A DNA stretch of 64,000 nt. Origin: Tretioscincus oriximinensis (Eukaryota > Chordata > Lepidosauria > Squamata > Gymnophthalmidae). The position numbers were made by a program, and so were the translations under genes. The notes below the pieces were generated by a model. It searched no databases. It saw only the letters and a list, made by a program, of their open reading frames with translations, and was not told where the DNA came from. The stretch lies in NCBI GenBank assembly GCA_022410635.1, contig JAJVDF010000159.1:2158819-2222818 (forward strand), read 5' to 3'. Below, in pieces: positions 21,760 to 30,910 of this stretch. The number at the start of each line of letters is the position of its first letter. Positions within the stretch are counted from its first letter, which is position 1.

Positions 21760-22335
21760 TCCATGAACACAGTCGTTAAGGAGCCAGTCTTTGAACTGAG
21801 AGACTCGGTTTTGAGGCCCTGTATCTGATATGGAGAGGAGTGAGCGCCCTCTGCTGGACTTCAGCTCTAGCCGACTCAGCTTTTCGAAAGAAAGTAGATT
21901 TGCAATCTACATTTCATTTAGATAAATGAGTTCCACCATTAACCTGGTGGGGAAGGTAGAATAAATTTTAGTTTTTATTTTATTTATTTGTACTTGTATC
22001 CTGCCCTACACCTGAAGGTCTCAGGGCGGCCAACCATAGCTTTTGTTGCTTTCTCCACAACAGACACCCTGTGGAGTAGATGGGACTGAGAGAGTTCAAA
22101 GAACTGTGACTGNTCCAAAGTCACCCAGCTGGCTTTCATGGAGGAGCAAGGAATTGAATTGGGAGACTACCATGTACAAGTCCAACACTCTAACCACTAC
22201 ACCAAACTGGCTATCTTTGGGTGAATGTCAGCTTTGGGGTGAAAATTAACCTTGTAAGCTGCTCTGAGTCCCTTTGGGTGAGAAGAGTGAGATATAAAAA
22301 CCAGACTCTCCTCCTCCTCTTCCTCCTCCTCCTCA
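21760..22335 (+). mobile_element. tSINE-2 variant split by a tSINE-1
   Basis: Left part 21760-21965: GAGCGCCCTCTGCTGGAC, AGCTCTAGCCGACTCAGC, AACCTGGTGGGGAAGGTAGA. Right part 22216-22335: GTGAAAATTAACCTTGTAAG, GAGTCCCTTTGGGTGAG, then a CTC-rich tail. The copy at 60130-60375 shows the same sequence without interruption. The insert is the minus-strand tSINE-1 at 21966-22215. Confidence 0.83.
21966..22215 (-). mobile_element. tSINE-1, full length
   Basis: The minus strand reads from the head AGCCAGTTTGGTGTAGTGG (reverse complement at 22190-22210) through GGTAGTCTCCCAATTC-type B-box sequence and the CAGCTGGGTGACTTTGG region to the LINE-X-like tail CCGCCCTGAGACCTTCAGG and (AAAT)n at 21975-21990. 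RNA polymerase III boxes are recognisable in the head. Confidence 0.88.
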
Positions 22336-22376
22336 CAACACTGCAGGAAACTATCATCATCATCATTATCATCATC

Positions 22377-22420
<44 letters not shown>

Positions 22421-22455
22421 CCAGCCCCATACCCGAAGGTCTCATGGCAGCTGCT
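22336..22455. repeat. (ATC)n and (AAT)n tracts plus LINE-X tail
   Basis: ATC triplets at 22351-22377 run into about 14 AAT triplets at 22378-22420. These are followed by CATACCCGAAGGTCTCATGG, the minus-strand LINE-X/tSINE-1 tail. The AAT run probably expanded from that tail. Confidence 0.85.
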
Positions 22456-22869
22456 TTTCCCCAGTGTTTTTTTTAAACAAGATACACCCTTTTTCTTGCT
22501 TTCCTTATGCTAGGATGACATGAGTGGCAGCAAACTGTGCAGCAATCAAAGCATCCTACTTAAGGAAAGCAAAAATAAAATGTGTGGGTGGACCCTGAGG
22601 CAGACAGCACGATGCTTACTTTTCTCCTTCCAAACAATAGAGGCAATTCAAGTAAGTGCAAAACCTTAGACTCTAGAAATGATCTTCTGAAGAAGGGAAT
22701 AGCTGCCTCCACCACCTATTTGTAGGTTTTGGATTGTTTCCTCCATTTTTCTTCATCATCATATCATCATCATCATCATCATCATCATCATCTATTAGTA
22801 CTCCAGGATTCTCAGGGCCAAAGAGTGGAATGTAACTGAATCATCGGGCAAGCCATTGGGGCTGCTGGA
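22456..22869. other. unassigned with (ATC)n microsatellite
   Basis: Contains an ATC microsatellite at 22754-22792. The remainder is unassigned. Confidence 0.6.
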
Positions 22870-23105
22870 CGAACTAACTGAAAGACTCAGTCGCTTAGGA
22901 ATCCGACTCATATCTGTGTGGGACGTAGGGAGGGGTGAGCACCTTCCACTAGCCTGTAGCTCTAGCCAACCCAGCTATTCGAAAGCATGAATTGCAAGAA
23001 CTTGAAACTGACAGCACGTAGATACATGGGAACCACCACAGCCTTTGAATCCCTTTGAAAGGTGAGAANAGTGGGGTATAAGAACCCAGTTCTTCTTCTT
23101 CTTTA
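22870..23105 (+). mobile_element. tSINE-2
   Basis: GACTCAGTCGCTTAGGAATC, GGGAGGGGTGAGCACCTTCC, GCTCTAGCCAACCCAGC, ATACATGGGAACCACCACAG, GGTGAGANAGTGGGGTATA-like tail and a short CTT run. A short internal deletion lies near 23040 relative to 38923-39285. Confidence 0.88.
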
Positions 23106-24165
23106 ACTCCATGTTTAACTTTAATCCATTTGGAGCTCTCTATGGCTGCATAAAGCACATATTCCCACCTGAAAATGAATTCAGTCTGAAAGAATTAAAC
23201 TCTTTCCTTGAGGGAATCATTATAGACTTCCCATATTCAGAGTGCAATCATGCAGGACATTTTTTGTTTTTTTGGGGGGGGAACTGTTTACAAAGGATCA
23301 CCCCATCTGTGCATGCAAAAAAAAAACCTCGCACATCCACCCTGTGTTCACATAGTGTAAAAAATGAGCCTCATACTTCACTTCTGTTTTCCATTGTTGT
23401 CTCTCATTGGCCACCACCATCCTGATTTTCCATGGCCCAGATCAGTCAGCAATCCCAGCGCTTATTTTTAGGCTCCTATTGGTTATAAAACTCTCTGCTC
23501 CATGCCATCAAATCTGCAAGTCACCTCAAGAGTTCTTGCTTTCCATCTGCAGAAAAGGCACATATAAGCAGAGTCTTAGTGATGAGCTAAAACCACAAAT
23601 TCACCCGAGGCCTCCCATTTTACCCTGTCTAATCACACAGCCATAAATCATTCTGGGGGGAAAAAATCAATTTATATATAACGCTCAAATCACAAAATAA
23701 ATCCTGCCTANAGTGCCATCTGCTGGCTTACGGAAGAATTCACATACTGTGCTACTAGCATTTTGTGTGTGTGTGTTAGGAACATATAAGAGTTGCATTT
23801 TCATTTCCAAGGAAACACAAAAAGAATGGGCCAGGCAGGAATCATGGATGATGCTCGTAGTCTGTGCTTCACCGAGACATGTACAAAAACACGTAATTTG
23901 CAGTCAATGGCTTGTTTTGTATCCTGAAGACAAATNCAGTAGTCGAACTCCACCGCTGCTTCTCTGTCAAGCTCAAGAGTGGATTTGTGCCTTTCCCAAT
24001 ATTGACAACTCCTAATCTTGCCTGGATTTGTTGTTTATGAAAGCCTGGTATCTCAGTCCCAGAAGGACATTTGATTCAATGATCAATATGAGTTTATCAT
24101 TTATAGGTCAAGGGTGAAGATATAGCCATTTCCACTAGGGCTGTGGTCACACACATTCTTTAAAC
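23106..24165. other. unassigned sequence
   Basis: No repeat or gene supported. Two short homopolymer runs lie near 23272 (G) and 23315 (A), and a GT run near 23765. Confidence 0.42.
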
Positions 24166-24490
24166 CAGTGGTTCTCAACCTTTCTAATGCCGTGATTCTG
24201 CAATACAGTTCCTCATGTTGCGGTGACCCCAATTTTGGTGGCTTCTGCTCATCAGCCTGCGGAGCACAAGGATCAGCCTGCTGCCCAGATCCACCAAAAC
24301 CATCAGCGCCGTCATCAAGGCCCTGGCCGCCATGTTGAGTGTGGGCATGCAGGCCGCGATCACCTGTGACAGATCGCCGCAGCCAGCGCCGACAGCCAGG
24401 AACATCCTCCCCGGCTCAGTAGCTAAAGCCATCGGAAACATGGTCGTTCGAACCCCGCTGGGGTCGCGACCCACAGGTTGAGAACCGCTG
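24166..24490 (+). mobile_element. SPIN-like non-autonomous hAT element
   Basis: The ends are CAGTGGTTCTCAACCTTTCT and GGTTGAGAACCGCTG, inverted repeats typical of hAT elements. The inner right end GGTCGCGACCCACAGGTTGA, GGTCGTTCGA and ATCGGAAACATGG match my memory of SPIN, a hAT family reported to have moved horizontally between tetrapods, squamates included. Flanking octamers CTTTAAAC (24158-24165) and CTGTAAAA (24491-24498) agree at 6 of 8, as an aged 8-bp duplication would. The centre (about 24245-24425) is unusually GC-rich and open on both strands, with no transposase domain I recognise. Confidence 0.83.
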
Positions 24491-24503
24491 CTGTAAAACT
24501 ATC

Positions 24504-24938
24504 TTCATTCCTGAAGACAGGTCTACTTCTTCAGATGCTGAGGGACTAATGTCAGGGTCAGGTATTTATAGGGAAATGTGTATGGGAGAAGACAAAGCAT
24601 ATGCAACTGTAGGGAGGTGTTGAATTGCAGGTAAATAGCAGGAACTAATCTCCTTAAAAAGACAGGTAAATAGCAGTCTTTTTAAGGAGATTAGTTCCTG
24701 CTATTTACCTGCAATTCAACACCTCCCTACAGTTGCATATGCTTTGTCTTCTCCCATACACATTTCCCTATAAATACCTGACCCTGACATTAGTCCCTCA
24801 GCATCTGAAGAAGTAGACCTGTCTACGAAAGCTTATGCCAACCACTTTTCTCAAGTTAGTCTCAAAGTGCTGCTAGCTCCTTTGCTGGACTTTCTGCTAG
24901 ACTAACACGGCTATTTCTCTGAAATTCATTCCTGAAGA
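24504..24938. mobile_element. palindromic PLE insertion with 14-bp duplication
   Basis: TTCATTCCTGAAGA occurs at 24504-24517 and 24925-24938. Between them, arms 24515-24663 and 24676-24824 are perfect reverse complements (149 bases each) around a 12-base spacer. The right arm continues uniquely through AGTTAGTCTCAAAGTGCTGC and CTAACACGGCTATTTCTCTG to the PLE 3' end. So the left half is a 5'- and 3'-truncated minus copy joined head to head to a plus copy. No protein-coding part remains. Inverted arrangements are known for Penelope-like elements, which encode a reverse transcriptase and often a GIY-YIG endonuclease. Confidence 0.92.
24801..24838 (+). ncRNA. hammerhead-ribozyme-like motif in PLE
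   Basis: In order: GCAT (stem I), CTGAAGA (core box), one extra A, stem II GTAGAC-CT-GTCTAC (6 perfect pairs), GAAA (core box), GCTT (short stem III and cleavage position), ATGC (stem I, pairing with GCAT). This is the type I hammerhead order. Hammerheads have been reported in Penelope-like elements. The extra A after CTGAAGA departs from the minimal consensus, so catalytic activity is uncertain. Confidence 0.6.
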
Positions 24939-25939
24939 ATTGGACTGAAAATGTCAGGCAGTGTGCTACCACATAGCAGGAAGTAATACTACAAATCCCA
25001 GACCTACATTCTTCCTTAAAGGGGACTTACACTAATAATACACACAAATTAACTACATACCTTACTTCCTGCTATTGGGACAGCGCAGGCGGATTGTAAT
25101 TCTGCTTTTTCTGGGTTACATGGAATCATTCCAATCCACGGGAGAGGAGACACTAAAACCATGTGACACAGAACCTAGGCGGTATCCATCCAGCACCTGT
25201 TTATTATTCCGGAATTTCCTGATAATCCATTTTATCCCTTTACCATTTTTAATACACTGCCTTCATATATATTCCACATTATATTCCACGTTCTGTCATT
25301 CTGTCAACTTCTTGTGATTGTTTGGGCATGTGAAACACTTTCCCATCCGCCATTTTGTTTACTGGTCTTCCCAAATTTGACTGAATAGTTTGCTGTCAAT
25401 ATGAAATTACTTTGCCTCTTTTAGTTTCTCGTCACAATTGTCCACACATCACAGCCTTTCCACAAGAACCCTCTATAGCTGTTGAGCAATTGTTTTTCCC
25501 AGTCAACTAATTATCCAGTCAATTGGTTCTAAAACCCAGTGTCTGTTAGCTTATATAACAACCTGGTATGACAAAAGCAACACAAATTCAACTTGCAGGC
25601 AGATACTGGATGCAGCCAGAGTCCCAGACATTTTATCCGTGGCTTCCTACTCCCGTGACCATTGCCTGGGCTGATACAGCCGTCAACAATGACATCCAAC
25701 CCCAAATGGAGCTTAGCTTGGATGATGTAAAGATCTCTAAGTAAGACGGGTAAGATTCCTTAGTAGCACAGAGGTACCACTAGGTGGCAGCATTAGNTAA
25801 AAGAAGCAACAAGAAGTTCCATAATGTGCTTCAAGTGTTTTAACACTTTAATGTGTTTTAACAAAGACATACAGATTGTCCCGGCTTTTCAAAATTATCC
25901 CAGATGTATTAGCTTTTTCTGTACTGGACCTGTTATTCT
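24939..25939. other. unassigned sequence
   Basis: No gene seen. 24988-25001 has ACTACAAATCCCAG, a motif recurring through the window. Near 25380 it shares a 19-mer with 14210. Confidence 0.4.
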
Positions 25940-26611
25940 ATGTTATATCACAGAACAGCCACCCATATGCTAGCGCTAGCAAACTACATCAAGGCACTTA
26001 TTGAACAACTAGCCTCCTGGTGCCACCAGAACAATCTAGAACTGAACACACTCAAAACCGTAGAAATGGTGGTAGACTTTAGGAGAAATCCTCTCATCCT
26101 ACCTTCTCTCACAATACTAGACAACACAGTATCAACAGTAGAGACCTTCAAATTTCTAGGCTCTATCATATCTCAAGACCTAAAACGGTCACCTAACATC
26201 AAAAATGTCATCAAAAAAGCACAACAAAGAATGTTCTTTCTGCGCCAACTCAGGAAGCTCAAACTGCCCAAGGAGCTGCTGATTCAGTTCTACAGAGGAA
26301 TCATCGAGTCTGTCATCTGCACCTCTATAACGGTCTGGTTTGGTTCTGCAACCCAACAAGACTGACACAGACTTCAGAGGATAATTAGAACTGCAGAAAA
26401 AATNATTGCTGCTAAGCTGCCTTCTATTGAGGACCTATATACTGCCCGGGTCAAAAAGAGGGCTGTGAAAATACTTACTGACCCCTCACATCCTGGACAT
26501 AAACTGTTTCAACACCTGCCCTCAAAACGTCGCTACAGAGCACTGCACACCAAGACAACTAGACACAAGAACAGTTTCTTCCCGAATGCCATCACTCTGC
26601 TAAACGAATAA
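25940..26611 (+). pseudogene. L2 LINE reverse transcriptase, C-terminal part
   Basis: One frame runs from about 25940 to a stop at 26609-26611, interrupted by a single in-frame TGA at 26363-26365. Recognisable pieces in order: LASWCHQNNLELNTLKTVEM, VDFRRNP, FKFLGSIISQDL, KKAQQRMFFLRQLRK, then after the TGA LQRIIRTAEK, PSHPGHKLFQHLPSKRRYRA and RHKNSFFPNAITLLN. These match the post-palm and C-terminal region of vertebrate L2 (LINE2) ORF2, the reverse transcriptase that primes at nicked target DNA. The catalytic palm and the endonuclease are absent because the copy is 5'-truncated. With one stop and no frameshift over 223 codons it is fairly young. It cannot move itself. Confidence 0.87.
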
Positions 26612-26771
26612 TTCCCTCAACACTGTCGAACTATTTGACCCCATGACGATCANTATGTGTTGTATCTTATGACTCTTATGTATACTGAGAGCATATGCAC
26701 CAAAGACAAATTCCTTGTGTGTCCAATCACACTTGGCCAATAAAGAATTCTATTCTATTCTATTCTATTCC
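26612..26771 (+). mobile_element. L2 3' untranslated end and (TTCTA)n tail
   Basis: Follows the L2 frame directly. AATTCCTTGTGTGTCCAATC and CACTTGGCCAATAAAGAATT are the diagnostic L2 3' end, ending in TTCTA pentamers at 26744-26770. The full element is 25940-26771. Confidence 0.9.
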
Positions 26772-27129
26772 AGGATATAATTTGAAATAAGGCCAACAAC
26801 CTTTCCTATATGCCTTATTCTGTCTTCTAAGAAAGCATCTATATGGCCTGCTGAGCACATTCCATCCCAGGATGGTGCAGGCCCTGGGGATCCTGTGCCC
26901 TGTGTCTGTATGGAATGGACTGGAATGGTGGAGTGGTCATTTGGTTACCCACCACAGCTCCTCTCCTCCAGCATGTGCCTCTTTTGCCCCTTGCCCCATC
27001 CCTTATTGGAGCATCTGCAGCACATCCCTTAGAGCCCTCCTCGGAATAGAACAAAGCCCTGGGCAACAGAGGACGTTGTCTGCTTCACTATGGCAGGGGA
27101 TTACAGTGCTTTAAGAGCAGGACTTCTTC
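26772..27129. other. no recognised feature
   Basis: Moderately GC-rich sequence around 26860-27060 with open frames on both strands (about 80 and 75 codons), but no recognisable domain. Confidence 0.4.
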
Positions 27130-27463
27130 ACGAATGGCTCAGTCACTCTCATCTGGGAGTTCGGGTTTTAAAACCCTGAGTCGGACGTGGGGAGGGGTGA
27201 ACCCCTTTCTCCTAGCCTGTAGCTCCAGCCAACCCAGCTATTCGAAAGCAAGAAGTGCAAGAAATTGCAACTAACTGCCAGTAGATAAATGGGAACCACC
27301 ACAGCCTGGTGGAGAATATAGAATAGAATGTCAACCTTCGGGCAAAATACCCTCTTAAGCTGTTTTGAGTCCCTTTGAAAGGTGAAAAACGGGGTATACT
27401 TCCTCCTTCCTCCTTCCTCCTTCCTCCTTCCTCCTTCCTCCTTCCTCCTTCCTCCTTCCACTT
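27130..27463 (+). mobile_element. tSINE-2 with (CTTCCTC)n tail
   Basis: The head is slightly shortened (GGCTCAGTCACTCTCATCTG), followed by GACGTGGGGAGGGGTGAAC, TAGCTCCAGCCAACCCAGC, AATGGGAACCACCACAGCC and CCCTTTGAAAGGTGAAAAAC. The tail is a clean CTTCCTC heptamer array at 27400-27458, a different unit from other copies. Confidence 0.92.
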
Positions 27464-27984
27464 GAGTCTTAGTGAGGATTTGCAAAGTCCCACAAGGAGG
27501 AGAGCACTCTGTCCAATCTTTAGAAACGGCAAATACAAAACGTTTTCTTGGTGGGTGTGCTAGATATTAGTTTGGAGTAACCCAGGTGTGTGTTTTGAGA
27601 GTTTCCAAATGATTTCTCTTTTCTTCCGAGATCCTGTTGCAGCTTGTCTTTCCCCAGAATGAAGTAAAAGTTCCAGTATTATGTCATTTGTTACAGGGTG
27701 GGAGAGATTTGGATGATTTGAGGGGAAAAAACAAGTTAGAACAGGACAGTGAAAAGGAAGCAAAGCATTTATTCACTTTCAAAATGAATGCCCGGCAACG
27801 CAAAATACAGATGTATAACATGTCCTTGGGTTTTGAATTTATATCCTTTATATAATTTGGATATCCTTTATATCCAAATGGATTTTCCCACGTGGAGCTA
27901 TGCAATTATGTAATTATTATTAATAGGGGAATTAATTTAGGAATATTCAACTTGTGCTACTTGTGTCTTCTCTTATAGACTGGG
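27464..27984. other. no recognised feature
   Basis: Unassigned. A short direct repeat ATATCCTTTATAT lies near 27840-27875. Confidence 0.42.
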
Positions 27985-28413
27985 TGCCAAATGTAAACAA
28001 TAACAAACTGCCAGCTTACTTCCTGATAAAAAATTTGATTCCTGTTTTATGGTTTTAAATTGTATTTCTGCCTGCTTTTCCATTCTATTTTTCATGATGA
28101 CAAATGATTATTATAAAAGCTTGGATGCCCAGTAATTTCACAATTGTCCCTCTAAAGCTGGTAGCAGAAGCCCAAATGTACAAAAAAAGTGAAACAGAGC
28201 TGTTGTGCTGGCAGTGGGGCCTGCTGGAAAGTGTAGCCCTAGCACCAGGCCACCTCTTCCACCCAGCCTGCATGGGGTCCAGACCTGTGGACTACAGCTC
28301 CCAGCCTGCACCACAGCTAGCCCTGGAAAGGAAGAGTCTATTTAACCAATATGCTTCCAATCCCACCTAGAAGAAACATTTTTCTGCTTACAGGAAATTG
28401 GCTGGGAGACATA
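27985..28413 (+). repeat. R3 repeat copy 2
   Basis: Uninterrupted counterpart of copy 1: AACAATAACAAACTGCCAGC, TATTTCTGCCTGCTTTTCC, TTTTCATGATGACAAATG, GACTACAGCTCCCAGCCTGC and TTCTGCTTACAGGAAATTGG. It is longer than copy 1 in the middle (28140-28280). The mariner begins immediately after it, so it inserted into or beside this repeat. Confidence 0.65.
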
Positions 28414-28415
28414 TA

Positions 28416-29364
28416 CGAGGTGTGTTCAAAAAGTATTGAACCTTAAATTTTCCCGCGTAAACCAATGAAGCGCGGGAGATTCCCTTTGGTGGAGATGTGG
28501 GGGGGACATTCATGCGCAGTCGTGAATTTTTTCCCACCCGCAGATCACGTCAGTTGCTGCCAGTTGGCCAATGTGTGAAGACATGTAGAGAGCGGCCGTT
28601 GGATTTCAGTTTCTGTAAAATGACAGAAAAACTTGAGCAGCGATATTGTATCAAATTTTGCTACAATCTTGGCGATACTCAAGTGGAAACCATTCGCAAG
28701 ATTGAACAAGCTTTCGGGGACGATGCCATGAGCACCTCACGGATAAAGGAGTGGTACAACCGCTTCAAAAATGGCCGCACATCAGTGGACAGTGAACCAC
28801 GTTCAGGCAGACCCTCCACAAGCCGAAATGACAATGTTATTGAGCAAGTGCGGACTGTGATCATGCAGGATCGTTGTATCACAGTCCGAGAAATTGCAAC
28901 GGATTTGGGAGTAACATTGGATCGGTACATTCAATTTTGACTGAGGATTTGAACATTTACCAGAGGTCCTTCGCCGCCTTCGTGATGCTGTGCGACGCAA
29001 ACGACCGGACCTGTGGGCAGCAAAATCTTGGCAGCTCCATTCAGCGCATGTAATTCAGGCTTTCTTAGCCAAACACAACATTCCTGTGGTTCGTNAGGCC
29101 CCNTANTCACCTGACANGGCTCCGTGNGANGCTGAAAGGGACCCGATTTGAATCAAGAGAAGACATCATGCGGAATGCGACAGACCGGCTGAACAACCTT
29201 CCAAGAACTGCGTTCCAGGTGTGTTTCCAAAAATGGCAGAAGTGCTGGGAGAAGTGTGTGCATCACCAAGGAGACTACTTTGAAGGGGATTAAAGTTTCG
29301 GACCTGCAAATCAATAAATATATAAATGCCGACCAAAGGTTCGATACTTTTTGAACACACCTCG
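28416..29364 (+). mobile_element. mariner-family DNA transposon, internally deleted
   Basis: 949 bp between TA dinucleotides (28414-28415 and 29365-29366). The terminal inverted repeats are 29 bases with one mismatch; the first 20 bases are CGAGGTGTGTTCAAAAAGTA. It encodes a broken transposase (28620-29293). The near-identical ends suggest a relatively recent insertion. Six Ns lie within 29095-29140. Confidence 0.94.
28620..29293 (+). pseudogene. mariner transposase pseudogene
   Basis: Starts at ATG 28620 (MTEKLEQRYCIKFCYNLGD). The N-terminal paired helix-turn-helix DNA-binding region is intact: AFGDDAMSTSRIKEWYNRFK, then GRTSVDSEPRSGRPSTSRN and the linker VREIATDLGVTL. The frame ends at a stop at 28937. 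Downstream, out of frame, come a piece near 28970-29035 (LRDAVRRKRPDLWAAKSWQL) and a C-terminal remnant (LKGTRFESREDIM, GDYFEGD) to a stop at 29291-29293. The segment with the first catalytic Asp and the residues around the second (between WQL and HSAHV) are missing, so the DDD catalytic triad cannot form. A longer upstream open frame from 28497 has no family support; ATG 28620 fits known mariner starts. Confidence 0.88.
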
Positions 29365-29377
29365 TATGTGTCTCATA

Positions 29378-29815
29378 GAATCTTACAGATTACCAAAACA
29401 AAAGGTAGCCAGCATGACTTTTCACAGACAAATCTACTTCTTCAGATGCTATGCAATGGGTAGACATTTGAAGTAAGAAATAGCTATAGAAATGCAACTA
29501 TGGAAGTGATGAGTCAAGTGCAGTCTAAGGAGAATCGTTGTGGCTGCCTGGGAGAATAAACTAGAATGTTGCAAACTAAAGAGATGCAGAAAGATGGAGA
29601 AAAGAATAACCCAAGAGAGGCTTCAAGCTGAGGCATTAGCTGGTATTAAAATGTGAGTGATATGCAAAAAAACTATGGTCTCTTTTCAGATCCCTGTCAA
29701 TGGAGTGGTAGTTGTGGGTGTATTCCAATACTGTTGTTTCTCTTTTGTTCAAGAAGCGAGGTCAAAAGCGGAATGTCCTGGAAGACTGAAGAATTCTGCA
29801 ACAGGTTTATTAGCA
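29378..29815 (-). mobile_element. PLE copy with hammerhead and endonuclease remnant
   Basis: On the minus strand, from the right: a decayed endonuclease C-terminal stretch (29735-29815; the equivalent of NLPGHS...DL at 44890 reads SLPGHSAFDL here), an untranslated part, the hammerhead-like motif at 29412-29449, and the 3' end toward 29378. Frameshifted and old. Confidence 0.7.
29412..29449 (-). ncRNA. hammerhead-like motif in PLE, diverged
   Basis: Minus strand order: GCAT, CTGAAGA, extra A, GTAGAT-TT-GTCTGT (stem II with wobble pairs), GAAA, AGTC, ATGC. Both core boxes and the 4-bp stem I are kept despite divergence of the surrounding element. Confidence 0.48.
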
Positions 29816-29826
29816 TTCATATCTTA

Positions 29827-30015
29827 GGCTGACCCCAGATGACCCCTTTTTTGGGGGGTTAGAGACCCATTTTTGGGGTGCCTCCCATTTTTTTTCTGAG
29901 GAAAAAAAANTAAAAAAAACTTGATTTTTTGAAAAAAAATTCCTCAGAAAAAACTGGGAGGCACCCCAAAAATGGGTTTTCATCCCCCCCCAAAAAAGGG
30001 GTCATCTGGTCAGCC
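29827..30015. mobile_element. FB foldback element, short form
   Basis: TA on both sides. Left GGCTGACCCCAGATGACCCC, right GGGGTCATCTGGTCAGCC; inner arms GTGCCTCCCATTTTTTTTCT and AAAACTGGGAGGCACCCC. About 85-base arms around an A-rich loop. Non-coding. Confidence 0.87.
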
Positions 30016-30251
30016 TAAAATCTGTTTATGGTTTGGTGGATAGACCATCCTGTTAGCTCAATGTATCTTGATCCTTGAAGCAGGGCATAGGGAACTGTCA
30101 GAAGATGAGCACCTTGGCGTTCATCATGGGTCCAAAATTACCTGCCTTCAAGTGCCCAACTCCGCAACCTCTAAGTCCCAAAATACTTAAAATATTTAAA
30201 AATATTTAAATACTTAAATGGGGGAAAATAGTGATCAGTCAACGGCATTTC

Positions 30252-30606
30252 ACACGATTTCAAGAAAATAGCCATGCTAGTCTTTCTAGGATGACCAGAT
30301 GACCCCATTTTTTTTTGGGGGGGGGGTTTGAAAACCCGGTTTTGGGGTAACCCCCCCCCCCCCCAATTTTTTCTGAAGAAATTTTTTTCAAAAAAATGTA
30401 TTTTTTTCGAAATAGTTTTTGTTTTTTAATTTTTTTTTCTTCAGAAAAAACTGCTAGGCACCCCAAAAACGGGTTTTCAACCCCCTCCCCCAAAGGGGTC
30501 ATCTGGTCAGCCTAGTTTTACTCATAAAGGCTAATAAGTAGACTTGTCTATAAAACCTCATGCTGCCTACCTTCCCCTTGTTATTCTCCAAAGTGCTACA
30601 ACCTGA
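30252..30606. mobile_element. inverted PLE remnant interrupted by an FB element
   Basis: 30252-30288 (AAGAAAATAGCCATGCTAGT) is a minus-strand PLE end. 30513-30606 (AGTAGACTTGTCTATAAAAC, ATTCTCCAAAGTGCTACAAC) is a plus-strand end. Without the FB element at 30289-30512 they would form an inverted PLE like that at 7486-7715. No target duplication is visible. Confidence 0.52.
30289..30512. mobile_element. FB foldback element
   Basis: TA-flanked. Left GGATGACCAGATGACCCC and right GGGGTCATCTGGTCAGCC, with G/C runs and the AAAACTGCTAGGCACCCC arm. Inserted inside a PLE remnant. Confidence 0.86.
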
Positions 30607-30908
30607 CACAAACATCACCCCATTGCTGAAATTTCAGACATCTTGACTGTCCACTAGAGTAACTAAACAAATATCTGCTCTCCACCTAACGCCCTTGTAA
30701 AGTCTGGGGTTGATTCTCCTCAGTCTCTGTGGAGGTTTAAAATGTNGGCTGGTTTTAGATGTGTCCAGAATTATATATGGGTGCATTAAAGTCACAGTGA
30801 GAAGGGGCACCAAAATGTTGATGTAGATTACATTTTTGTTTGTTTGTATCTTTTTTTNAAAAAAAGGCTCCTTAAGTCAGAAGTATGAAATAATAAAAAT
30901 TAAATTTA
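30607..30908. other. no recognised feature
   Basis: Short unassigned stretch. Confidence 0.42.
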
Positions 30909-30910
30909 TA

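Noticed and set aside
24184..24474. 96-codon minus-strand frame as a real gene
   Set aside because: Lies wholly within the SPIN-like element and runs into its terminal repeats; kept only as a question about the interior.
27400..27458. Regularly spaced repeats as a CRISPR array
   Set aside because: Simple heptamer microsatellite without spacers, in vertebrate DNA.
28497..28619. N-terminal extension of the mariner transposase
   Set aside because: The open frame upstream of ATG 28620 is untranslated leader in mariner elements and has no domain.
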